A stretch of 64,000 bases of DNA from JAUILH01 sp964230215 (lineage in GTDB: Bacteria > Bacteroidota > Bacteroidia > Flavobacteriales_D > JAUILH01): assembly GCA_964230215.1 (NCBI GenBank), contig CAXRGQ010000006.1:558001-622000 (forward strand). Reading direction: 5' to 3'. The notes under the pieces were generated by a model, which saw nothing but the letters and a program-made list of their open reading frames with translations, was not told where the DNA came from and did not search any database. The first letter of the stretch is position 1, and each line of letters starts with the position of its first letter. A program made the position numbers and the translations under genes. Positions 43,281 to 51,231 of the stretch are shown one piece after another.

Positions 43281-43964
43281 ATGAACACATATAGAGTCAT
43301 AGACAAAATTCAGATTGAGCCTCACATCTTGTTCATAAGGATTGAGCCAACCGATATTAAAATAACTCTCCGAGATGTGTTTAAATCATTGTCTGATAAA
43401 GCCTGGATTAGTGACTTTGACAAAAAATACATTCAAGATTATTTTCAAGTTAGGGCAGATGAAACAATCAATTACATATCAACTAACATAATTGCCCAAT
43501 CTGATGACAAAATCACAAGTGATACAGGTGAATTAGTAGTTTCTGAGTTATCTAGATTAACTGTCATAAATGAATTGAACTACCTAGATATCCCTTTGGC
43601 AGAGATTATAAAGAGCCAGGCTGTTGGTAATGATGGCTTTGACTTTTTCTCCAAAAATTTAAATGAAATAATCTTGTTTGGTGAGGCTAAATTTAAATCT
43701 AGTCAAAATGCCTACGGTTCAGCATTTGAACAAATTGAACGGTTTGAAAGAACAGAGCAAGATGTATCTGACATTAAGGAAATAAGGGAATTCTGTACTG
43801 AAGATTCCCTTAATAATCACTCAGAAGGAAAAAAGGGATTCATTGCTTCATTTGCTAGTAAGTCAACATCAACAACCAATATTGTAAATGGAATAAAGAG
43901 GAATACTCATTACAATATTTTGAAGGAGCACCAAGAATTAATCTGTGTTGCTGTTGACGTATGA
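43281..43964 (+). CDS. hamA: HamA-like DUF1837 nuclease of a Hachiman-type defence pair
   Basis: A 227-residue protein resembling DUF1837/HamA. PD-(D/E)XK-like residues can be seen: Glu in TGELVVSELSRL, Asp121 in VGNDGFDFF, and Glu135-x-Lys137 in LFGEAKFKSS. In Hachiman anti-phage systems HamA is the nuclease effector kept silent by its helicase partner HamB. The next gene is a large SF2 helicase overlapping by ATGA, the order and coupling expected of that system. The pairing is strong; the exact subfamily is inferred, since other DUF1837-helicase pairs exist. Confidence 0.72.
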   Translation: MNTYRVIDKIQIEPHILFIRIEPTDIKITLRDVFKSLSDKAWISDFDKKYIQDYFQVRADETINYISTNIIAQSDDKITSDTGELVVSELSRLTVINELNYLDIPLAEIIKSQAVGNDGFDFFSKNLNEIILFGEAKFKSSQNAYGSAFEQIERFERTEQDVSDIKEIREFCTEDSLNNHSEGKKGFIASFASKSTSTTNIVNGIKRNTHYNILKEHQELICVAVDV

Positions 43965-46279
43965 AGAATGCAATAAAAAAAATTATTGATGCTGAAAACA
44001 TTGGCGATATAGTCTCTTTTGTTTTAGACAGGATTTATACGAATGGGCCCGTGTCAACAACTGACATGGAAATTCTTTCCTATTTAAAACTGTATAAGCC
44101 CGAAGAATTCAACCTTCATCAGGAAAGGGTTTTAAACTACATGGGGCTTTTTTACAAGGATGTTGCGCCTCAATCATTAAAAGAAGTAGTGTTTAGGCAG
44201 TACAGAGAACACATCATCGAGAATTTTCAACATACATATACCCCCGTGCAAGCATGCATAATTAGTGAAATTGAATCAAATAAATGCTTTAGTTTTTCGG
44301 CACCTACCAGTACAGGCAAGTCATACGTTTTTATGAATCTTATTCAGGAAAGTGCAGATGACATTGTCATTGTCGTACCCTCTAGAGCACTTATAAATGA
44401 ATATTACCACAAGCTAAATAGATTAATTGATGACAAATCTGTAAACATTTTAACCTTCATAGACAAGATCAATACTAAACATACAGAGCGTAATGTATTC
44501 ATAGTGACACCTGAAAGATGCAGAGAGTTGTTTAAGTTAAAAGAGCAATACCAAGTAAATACATTTCTATTTGATGAAGCACAACTAAGTAATGAAGACT
44601 CAAAACGCGGACTATATTTTGATAGTATTGTAAGAAGGGCTCAAAAGGCATTTCCTGACTCGACATTTGTTTTTGCTCATCCTTTTGTAGCTAATCCTGA
44701 CTCCCAAATTAAAAAGAATCACTTTGAATTAGATTCATCAAAGTCAGTGCAGTTTAAGCAAAAGAATGTCGGGCAATTATACCTCTGCTCAGATGAAGAT
44801 TGGAATTTCTATCATTTCGGAATTGACAAGTCTATTATGGGCAATAGAAGAGAGAAATGTGCCTTCGACCCTATTGAAAGAACAATAAAAAGCAATGGCT
44901 CCGTACTTTTCTATGTTTCAAAAAGTAAAATCTACAATAAAGGATTTCTAAATCAATTTGACAGATACATCAACTTATGTTCTGAAATTGAAGGTGAGAA
45001 AATCGATTCTTACATAGAACAGTTGAAGGAATATACCGGTGGAGATACAATCGCAAATAAAAACTATTATTCTCAACTACTTGCCTTATTAAAGAGAGGC
45101 ATAGTTATTCACCATGGCTCTTTACCTCTTCAAACAAGGTTAATACTTGAAAAATTTACTCAGGATGGTCTATGTAGAATATGTTTTGCAACCTCAACTT
45201 TAGAACAAGGAGTCAATATGCCTTTTGACGTAGTTTTCCTTGACAGATTGGAAAGAAGTAAACCTTTATCGGTTAAGAATCTCATTGGACGTGCGGGAAG
45301 GTCAACTCTTTTGAATGAATTTGATTTTGGCTATGTGATTATTAATTCACCATCTAAAATGGCTGCATTCCGCAGTGTTATTGAGCAAGATGAAATATTA
45401 GATGAAGAATCTTCACTTGAAAAGTCGGAGCAGAAAGATGATGATTACAATGATTTCAAAGAGGCGATATTAAATGATACTTACTCTGATGAATTCAATT
45501 TAACTGAAAAAGACTTAGACAAACTATCATCTGATTCAACTGAAGAAGTAATTAAGAGAATTCTTGATACCGTTTTTGAAAATAACCAAATAATAACTCT
45601 CAGTACATTAAATCAAGACCCTCGAAATCGGTTGGATCTATACTCCTATTTTCGTTTGCTATATTCAATTTATTTAAATCGTCCACTCGGCGATGGAGAA
45701 GGGAACGTATTTGATACTGCAATAAAAATCATGCTTTGGAAAGTACATGGAAAGACTTTTAAAAATATTTGTTGGTATCGCTACTCACACGCTAGCAAGA
45801 CCAATGAAAGAGCAAACTTAGAGAGGTATGGTAGAAACACTAATCAAATAACTGCAAACTTTATTACAGGCTACCATCCAATTCCAGATAAAAACCATAA
45901 TGTATATAGTCTATTTCCTCAAGGAACCAGAGCGGTAGATGTTGATTATGACCTCATTATGACAGACACCTATGACTACATTGACAAACTAATTAGCTTT
46001 AAATTAACTGACGTATTCTATGCATCATTCATAAAATATTTTCAAAAGGAAAATGATACACGAGCTGAGAATCTTGCCAAGTTTATTAAATATGGAACGG
46101 ATAATGAAAGACATATTTGGATGCTCCGATACGGAATGTCATTTGAGGAAATTGAAAAATTAGAAGCACATATCCTATCTATTAATGCTGAAGAAATCGT
46201 TTTTAAGGATTCGATTTTAGAAGTGCCGGAGGAAGAAAGAGAATCAATTGAACGATTTATAAGAATACAAAAAGAATAA
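43961..46279 (+). CDS. hamB: HamB-like SF2 helicase of a Hachiman-type defence pair
   Basis: A 772-residue DEAD/DEAH-type helicase. Motif I (Walker A) is APTSTGKS with Lys120; motif II is DEAQ (Asp205-Glu206); motifs IV-VI include TSTLEQGVNMPFDVVFLDR-like pieces (ATSTLEQGVNMPF) and LIGRAGRS. An acidic insert (EQKDDDYNDF) follows. The C-terminal 250 residues have no recognised motif. In Hachiman, HamB is the DNA-sensing ATPase that releases HamA. Start overlaps the hamA stop. The operon stands between repeats C and D with no other gene. Confidence 0.75.
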   Translation: MKNAIKKIIDAENIGDIVSFVLDRIYTNGPVSTTDMEILSYLKLYKPEEFNLHQERVLNYMGLFYKDVAPQSLKEVVFRQYREHIIENFQHTYTPVQACIISEIESNKCFSFSAPTSTGKSYVFMNLIQESADDIVIVVPSRALINEYYHKLNRLIDDKSVNILTFIDKINTKHTERNVFIVTPERCRELFKLKEQYQVNTFLFDEAQLSNEDSKRGLYFDSIVRRAQKAFPDSTFVFAHPFVANPDSQIKKNHFELDSSKSVQFKQKNVGQLYLCSDEDWNFYHFGIDKSIMGNRREKCAFDPIERTIKSNGSVLFYVSKSKIYNKGFLNQFDRYINLCSEIEGEKIDSYIEQLKEYTGGDTIANKNYYSQLLALLKRGIVIHHGSLPLQTRLILEKFTQDGLCRICFATSTLEQGVNMPFDVVFLDRLERSKPLSVKNLIGRAGRSTLLNEFDFGYVIINSPSKMAAFRSVIEQDEILDEESSLEKSEQKDDDYNDFKEAILNDTYSDEFNLTEKDLDKLSSDSTEEVIKRILDTVFENNQIITLSTLNQDPRNRLDLYSYFRLLYSIYLNRPLGDGEGNVFDTAIKIMLWKVHGKTFKNICWYRYSHASKTNERANLERYGRNTNQITANFITGYHPIPDKNHNVYSLFPQGTRAVDVDYDLIMTDTYDYIDKLISFKLTDVFYASFIKYFQKENDTRAENLAKFIKYGTDNERHIWMLRYGMSFEEIEKLEAHILSINAEEIVFKDSILEVPEEERESIERFIRIQKE

Positions 46280-46344
46280 AAACTGCCCCAAACAAGGTGT
46301 ATATTGTATTCCGTTAGGGATACGCTCCATACACTGGCCATTGC

Positions 46345-46600
46345 TTTTTTAGCCTTTCACTCCAAAATAAACCACAAGCTCACCATCACACAAAACCCCA
46401 AAGCTCTTCCCTTAACCCCCTCTAAACGTTTAACAAAAATCACAAACTAGTGGTATTCAGGGATGTGGGTTTTATTTATTATCTTTAAATTGTTCGCGTT
46501 TCAATTAAAGTTACAGGTGGCCCGGGACTTAGTTTTCGATAATAAATGTTTATTGTCGCTTGTATATGGAAGGTGACTTAATTTAGATGTTAGGTTTAAT
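46345..46600 (+). repeat. Island intergenic repeat, copy D (attC-like, long form)
   Basis: Aligns with copy C over its whole length. Pieces: CACTCCAAAATAAACCACAA (46359-46378), CCTCTAAACGTTTAAC (46419-46434), core CACAAACTAGTGGTATTC (46441-46458, one change), GGGATGTGGG, GCGTTTCAATTAAAGTT, AATAAATGTTTATTGTCG and GTGACTTAATTTAGATGTT. The left box GTTTAAC (46428-46434) fits RYYYAAC, and the right box GTTAGGT (46589-46595) fits GTTRRRY; the spanned 168 bases are longer than most attC sites. The promoter-like part is weaker (TGACTTAA). It fills most of the 347-base gap 46280-46626. Confidence 0.75.
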
Positions 46601-46626
46601 TTAGTAGAGATTATTATTTTTGTTTT

Positions 46627-47031
46627 ATGAGCGAGGAACAACCTTTAGGAGGTACAAGAAGGCTATCACCTGTAGAAGATGAGGATTGCTATCCCTTAAC
46701 TCATAGTGAATACCTAACGATAAAGGATAATTTAGTAAATGACCAGTTAACTAATTGGGAGTCGTTTTTATTGTCTACTTTTATTACTTCTTTGATTTCA
46801 GCAATTGTTTTTTATTGTACAGGATCTTTTTCAGAGACTGTGATAGATAATAACGTTGAAAAATCACAAATCAATTACTCTCAAATAATCATACTAATAG
46901 TATATGTGGGTATTTCAATTGGGACCTTAATTGGCTTTGTAATATTTCGAATTACTAAGAAAAAAAACAATCCAACCATCGATCGCTTAAATAAAAAAAT
47001 CAGCCATCATTTAAATAAAAGGAATGAGTAA
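46627..47031 (+). CDS. Small membrane protein, unknown
   Basis: A 134-residue protein with two hydrophobic segments (about residues 50-70, FITSLISAIVFYC, and 89-113, IIILIVYVGISIGTLIGFVIF split here), a cytosolic-looking N-terminus beginning MSEEQPLGGTRRLS, and a very basic tail (RITKKKNN). No family recognised. Its stop overlaps the next start by 8 bases (ATGAGTAA), so the two form a translationally coupled pair. Confidence 0.6.
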   Translation: MSEEQPLGGTRRLSPVEDEDCYPLTHSEYLTIKDNLVNDQLTNWESFLLSTFITSLISAIVFYCTGSFSETVIDNNVEKSQINYSQIIILIVYVGISIGTLIGFVIFRITKKKNNPTIDRLNKKISHHLNKRNE

Positions 47032-47320
47032 CCAAGCTTTTTTAATTGTTTTTGATAGAATTGATGAGCATTCCTCAAAGGAAGAGTTAATTGAGACTAT
47101 AAGAAGTTTATATGTCTCAAAATTAGCCAATTCAAATTCATATGCAATTATAGCTAAAAAAGACTCAAGCTGTCAGGACATATACAATTCTATTTTTTCA
47201 AAACTTGATTCTAAAACAAATTTTATTGTTATTGAAATGGGTGCATTTTATGGTAATTTAACCCCTGATTGCGTGAATTGGTTAAAAGAACAATTTCCTG
47301 AGTCCAATTGGCTTGCATAA
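47024..47320 (+). CDS. Small SinR/Cas2-like fold protein, unknown
   Basis: A 98-residue protein. The pattern AFLIVFDRID at the N-terminus, then LIETIRSLYVSKLANSN, SYAIIAKKDS, and NFIVIEMGAFYGN is that of the ferredoxin-like SinR/VapD/Cas2 group of small proteins, with Asp in the first strand. Cas2-like catalytic activity is not implied. With the coupled membrane protein upstream it looks like a two-gene module of unknown role at the end of the defence-type island. Confidence 0.55.
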   Translation: MSNQAFLIVFDRIDEHSSKEELIETIRSLYVSKLANSNSYAIIAKKDSSCQDIYNSIFSKLDSKTNFIVIEMGAFYGNLTPDCVNWLKEQFPESNWLA

Positions 47321-47464
47321 TTTCTATTAGCATGATTTATTGGCATACTAATATATAAATTAAGAACCGTAATATGTGGAGCTAATAACTTAGGTATGCG
47401 TTAACATTTAATCGATAATCTAAACATTCCAGCTTAGCCTGCTACTAGCCATACACAGCCCGCC

Positions 47465-47848
47465 CTACACCCCCAACCCCCTCAACCAAACCAACGCCTC
47501 CTCCCTATCCGAAAAGATCAGAGTTGGCTTACTAGGCTTATCAAACTTCATATAAAAATTACCCAATATCCTCTGGGATAAACTGTGCAGTACAAAAGCA
47601 TCTGCCAGAGTGAAAGCATTGGATTCGGCAGAACCTGCATAAGCTCGTGCTTCTGGTGTTACGTTTGAGTAGGAGCCAAATTCCACCAAATTCTTGAAAG
47701 ATCTGCCGTTAAACTCGGACTTAATGGCGGCGAGATATTCTTCCATGTCTGACTTCTCAACCATCGCATCATCCTTAAGACGTATATTGAGAATATCATC
47801 TTCTATCTCCTCCAGAATCAATGTTTTAAGTCTTATAATTTTAGACAT
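47465..47848 (-). CDS. STAS/SEC14-like small protein (DUF7793-type)
   Basis: A 127-residue cytoplasmic protein. Strand and helix pieces such as LILEEIEDDILNIRLKDDA, FKNLVEFGSYSNVTPEARAY and FSDREEALVWLRG resemble the Bacteroidota STAS/SEC14-like family whose members often occur beside unrelated genes. Role unknown. It sits between the end of the accessory island and menA, on the opposite strand, divergent from menA with 45 bases between the start codons. Confidence 0.6.
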   Translation of the reverse strand: MSKIIRLKTLILEEIEDDILNIRLKDDAMVEKSDMEEYLAAIKSEFNGRSFKNLVEFGSYSNVTPEARAYAGSAESNAFTLADAFVLHSLSQRILGNFYMKFDKPSKPTLIFSDREEALVWLRGLGV

Positions 47849-47893
47849 TGTTTCTAATATACACTATTCTTAAAAATTACAGATATTTGTAAT

Positions 47894-48796
47894 GTGAAAA
47901 AATGGTTGAAGGCTTTTAGATTGCGTACCCTGCCACTGGCGCTCTCAAGTATAATTCTGGGTAGCTTTTTGGCGTACTATAGCGGTAATCATTCGCCTAT
48001 AATTACTGTGCTGGCTATTGTTACCACCATTTTCTTACAAGTCCTGTCAAACCTAGCCAATGATTACGGTGACACGGTTTCTGGCGTAGACAACGATAAT
48101 CGTGTGGGGCCAGCGAGATCTATGCAAAGTGGAGAAATCTCTAAAGGCGAAATGAAAATGGCCCTCATTATTTTCACGCTTTTATCGCTGGTCTCTGGTA
48201 TTACATTAATCTATTTTGGTACAAAAGGTATTTCGCTTAATACGGGGCTAGTATTTTTTGTGCTCGGCATTGCAGCCATTGCCGCTGCCATGAAATACAC
48301 CATGGGGAAAAACCCCTACGGCTATATGGGACTGGGAGATTTGTTTGTGTTCCTGTTTTTTGGGCTTACGGGTGTGCTAGGCACTTATTACCTCCACACA
48401 CATAGCATTGATTGGTCTATCGTTCTTCCTGCGACCTCTGTGGGTTTATTTAGTACCGCCGTGCTGAATCTTAACAACATGAGAGATCGAGATAATGATG
48501 CAAAGTCTGGGAAAATTACCTTGGTGGTTAAGATGGGAATTGATAACGCCAAGATTTACCACACCTTGCTTATTAGTCTGAGTGTTGCTTGTGCGCTGAT
48601 ATTTACCTTCATGCATTATACCTCCATCTACCAATTGATTTATTTGGTGATTGTGCCCGTCATGTTATCAGATGTAATCGTGGTGTGGAAACATAAAGTC
48701 GCCGCCACCTTAGATGCTGAATTGAAAAAAGTAGCTTTAGCCACTCTCCTATTCTCCTTGAGCTTTGGCGCTGGCTTAATCATCAATTATGCTTAA
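47894..48796 (+). CDS. menA: 1,4-dihydroxy-2-naphthoate polyprenyltransferase
   Basis: A 300-residue integral membrane prenyltransferase of the UbiA family, start GTG at 47894. It has about eight hydrophobic segments. The Mg-prenyl diphosphate motifs are NLANDYGDTVSGVDNDN (Asp-rich) and NNMRDRDNDAKSGK. It joins the naphthoate ring to the isoprenoid tail. It resumes the menaquinone set broken off after menB at 32707. The stop region overlaps menC by 8 bases. Confidence 0.95.
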   Translation: MKKWLKAFRLRTLPLALSSIILGSFLAYYSGNHSPIITVLAIVTTIFLQVLSNLANDYGDTVSGVDNDNRVGPARSMQSGEISKGEMKMALIIFTLLSLVSGITLIYFGTKGISLNTGLVFFVLGIAAIAAAMKYTMGKNPYGYMGLGDLFVFLFFGLTGVLGTYYLHTHSIDWSIVLPATSVGLFSTAVLNLNNMRDRDNDAKSGKITLVVKMGIDNAKIYHTLLISLSVACALIFTFMHYTSIYQLIYLVIVPVMLSDVIVVWKHKVAATLDAELKKVALATLLFSLSFGAGLIINYA

Positions 48797-49850
48797 GGCG
48801 GACTGGATAAAACATACCCTTGAATTCAAACTACCCGCTGGTACAAGTAGAGGCATTTTAAAGACTAAAGACAGCTATTTCCTGCGAGTTTGGGATACAA
48901 GCAATCCAAAAACAAAAGGCATAGGCGAATGCAGCATCCTTCCAAACTTAAGTCCTGAAGCCAGCCTAGACCTTCCATCCATCATGGATGATTTATGCAA
49001 CAATATTAATGATTACAACCATTTTGTGCTGGAGCAATCCAGACAATTACCTGCCGTGAATTTTGCTTTGGAAACTGCATTAAGGGACCTGGAACAAGGG
49101 GGCAATAAACTATTGTATCAATCAAATTTTAGTGCCGGGCTCAGCCCCATTCCTATTAACGGTTTGGTTTGGATGGGGAGTTATGATTTTATGCGCCAAC
49201 AGCTAAATGAGAAACTATCTAAGGGCTTTACATGCATCAAACTAAAAATTGGTGCCATAAATTTTGACGAAGAGTTATCGTTGCTAAAACAAATACGAGA
49301 CGAATTTTCGCCTGAGCAAATTGAAATTAGAGTGGACGCTAACGGCGCCTTTGATCCAGATGAGGCCATGAACAAACTATCTGCCTTAGCACAGTATACC
49401 ATTCATTCCATCGAGCAGCCCATAGCTATCAACCAATGGGATAAAATGCGCGAACTATGCCAAATCTCCCCTATTCCAATCGCCTTAGATGAAGAATTGA
49501 TTCCGAGATTTTCGGTCAAAGAAAAAATGGACATGATGGAGCACATTCTTCCTCAGTATATTATTCTTAAACCCAGCTTAATTGGTGGTTACAAAGGCAC
49601 TATGGAGTGGATTCATCTGGCTGAAAAACATGGTATCAAATGGTGGGCAACGTCCGCACTGGAGTCCAATATTGGCTTAAACGCCATTGCTCAATGGATT
49701 GCTACCTTTAATTCGGGCTTACCCCAGGGACTCGGTACAGGCTCCTTATTCACCAACAATATTGATGCGCCTCTAGAAGTAAGCGATGGGACTTTACATT
49801 ATCGTTTAGCTAAGAAATGGGACTTAAGTAATCTTAATTTTCCTGAATGA
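48789..49850 (+). CDS. menC: o-Succinylbenzoate synthase
   Basis: A 353-residue enolase-superfamily enzyme of usual length. Signatures: Lys in CIKLKIGA, Asp in RVDANGAFDPDEA, SIEQPI, ALDEELI and the second Lys in ILKPSLIGG, in the order expected of this family. It dehydrates SHCHC to o-succinylbenzoate. Start ATG at 48789 lies inside the menA end; the menE start overlaps its stop as ATGA. Confidence 0.93.
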   Translation: MLKADWIKHTLEFKLPAGTSRGILKTKDSYFLRVWDTSNPKTKGIGECSILPNLSPEASLDLPSIMDDLCNNINDYNHFVLEQSRQLPAVNFALETALRDLEQGGNKLLYQSNFSAGLSPIPINGLVWMGSYDFMRQQLNEKLSKGFTCIKLKIGAINFDEELSLLKQIRDEFSPEQIEIRVDANGAFDPDEAMNKLSALAQYTIHSIEQPIAINQWDKMRELCQISPIPIALDEELIPRFSVKEKMDMMEHILPQYIILKPSLIGGYKGTMEWIHLAEKHGIKWWATSALESNIGLNAIAQWIATFNSGLPQGLGTGSLFTNNIDAPLEVSDGTLHYRLAKKWDLSNLNFPE

Positions 49851-50842
49851 TTCGTTTGAACTTTGACATAGAATCACATCCTAATATTTCGGATCAAGCT
49901 GAGTATGCAAAGGACATACAGGAATTTCTCAATAAGTGGTATGATACGAATGGAACTATCGAACAAGCCACATCTGGTTCAACTGGAGCGCCCAAAATCA
50001 TTCACATAAAAAAAGAGCAGATGTTGGCAAGTGCTAAAGCCACCATCGCGCATTTCAATATTCCAACTGGTGCCGAATGCCTTTCATTACTCCCCGCGAA
50101 ATACATTGGCGGAAAAATGATGCTAGTACGTGCCATCATTGGTAAATGGAAACTGGATGTGCTAGAACCTAAACTAAACGCGCTCACTGCAATTGATAAG
50201 AATTACCATTTCGCGAGTATGATTCCTGCTCAACTTGCAGAAGGTTTGGAGCAGGCAGATAAGATTGACACTATACTTTTGGGCGGTGCTCCCGTATCTG
50301 AATCTCTCGAGATGAAAGTCAAGCAGCTACAATCAAAGGTATATTTGGGTTTCGGTATGACGGAGACTGTTAGCCATGTTGCTACTCGTAAAGTGGGGCA
50401 TGACGAGCTATATTTAGCAGTAGAACCCAACCGTTTTTGGATGACGAGCGAGGATTGCTTAATCATTAATGCGCCTCATTTAGGAATCGAAAATCTTGAG
50501 ACAAACGATATCGTTGATTTGGAAGACACAAAGTCTTTTAAATGGCTGGGAAGAAAGGATAATGTTATCAACTCGGGAGGTAAAAAACTAATCATAGAGG
50601 TGCTGGAGCAGCAATTAAAGGGCTTGATAGATCTTCCTTATTATATCGCTAAGAAAAAAGACGATAGCTTTGGTGAACGCCCAGTATTGCATCTCGAATC
50701 TGTGCCATTAGACGAAAGAACGGAAAAGCTACTATTGTCTGAAATTCTGCATGAAATGGACAAACACGCTGCGCCGAAAACAATAGTGTATCACAAGGCA
50801 TTTAAGTACACACCGAACGGTAAGTTAATTCGTGAAGCTTAG
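49847..50842 (+). CDS. menE: o-Succinylbenzoate-CoA ligase, short form
   Basis: A 331-residue adenylate-forming ligase, shorter than the 450-residue proteobacterial MenE, as usual in Bacteroidota, with the N-terminal part trimmed. Signatures: the phosphate loop ATSGSTGAPK, LLGGAPVSESLE, YLGFGMTETVSH and WLGRKDNVINSGGKKL. It activates o-succinylbenzoate for MenB. Last gene of the second menaquinone half. Confidence 0.93.
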   Translation: MIRLNFDIESHPNISDQAEYAKDIQEFLNKWYDTNGTIEQATSGSTGAPKIIHIKKEQMLASAKATIAHFNIPTGAECLSLLPAKYIGGKMMLVRAIIGKWKLDVLEPKLNALTAIDKNYHFASMIPAQLAEGLEQADKIDTILLGGAPVSESLEMKVKQLQSKVYLGFGMTETVSHVATRKVGHDELYLAVEPNRFWMTSEDCLIINAPHLGIENLETNDIVDLEDTKSFKWLGRKDNVINSGGKKLIIEVLEQQLKGLIDLPYYIAKKKDDSFGERPVLHLESVPLDERTEKLLLSEILHEMDKHAAPKTIVYHKAFKYTPNGKLIREA

Positions 50843-50848
50843 TTAATA

Positions 50849-50856
50849 TATCTTTA
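50849..50856 (+). promoter_or_regulatory. Putative -7 promoter box (TATCTTTA)
   Basis: TATCTTTA lies 11 bases before the ATG of the small secreted protein, in the short gap after menE. Last base differs from the TAnnTTTG consensus; no clear -33 box. Confidence 0.3.
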
Positions 50857-50867
50857 TTGTCTGTAAT

Positions 50868-51209
50868 ATGAAATCAATAATTCTTACAATAGTATTCTTT
50901 ACAACCCTATTTGCTAAAGGTCAGGACACCCTTAGAAGAATGATTAATTCAAATACAATAGAGCAAACAATTGTAAGTAATAATGGACAAATTCTTGAGC
51001 AAGGGAAGCTAAAGCTTCTTCCAATCAATCGTACAGGCATGAGAGATAACAACTCATCAATACTAGAGGCATTTTATCGAGATGGCAAATGGGTTGAATA
51101 TTATCAAAACGGAAATAAAAAGAGAGTTGTTATTTACGAAAAAGGCCTGATAAAAAAGGTACGAAGGTCATGGAAAGAAAATGGGGCAAGAGATAAAACT
51201 ACACACTAA
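50868..51209 (+). CDS. Small secreted protein with MORN/YwqK-like repeat
   Basis: A 113-residue protein. Signal peptide residues 1-19 (IILTIVFFTTLFAKGQ). The mature part has strand repeats such as DGKWVEYYQNGNKKRVVIYEKG (split here), like MORN or YwqK antitoxin-type repeats, and a basic end. Role unknown. It converges with rluD-like gene at 51232, with 22 bases between stops and no clear terminator. Confidence 0.55.
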   Translation: MKSIILTIVFFTTLFAKGQDTLRRMINSNTIEQTIVSNNGQILEQGKLKLLPINRTGMRDNNSSILEAFYRDGKWVEYYQNGNKKRVVIYEKGLIKKVRRSWKENGARDKTTH

Positions 51210-51231
51210 ACCTCAGATTAAGCAGAGAATC

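Noticed and set aside
46042..46341. Minus-strand 99-codon frame over the end of hamB
   Set aside because: It lies fully on a conserved helicase gene with no recognisable domain or promoter of its own; treated as a shadow.
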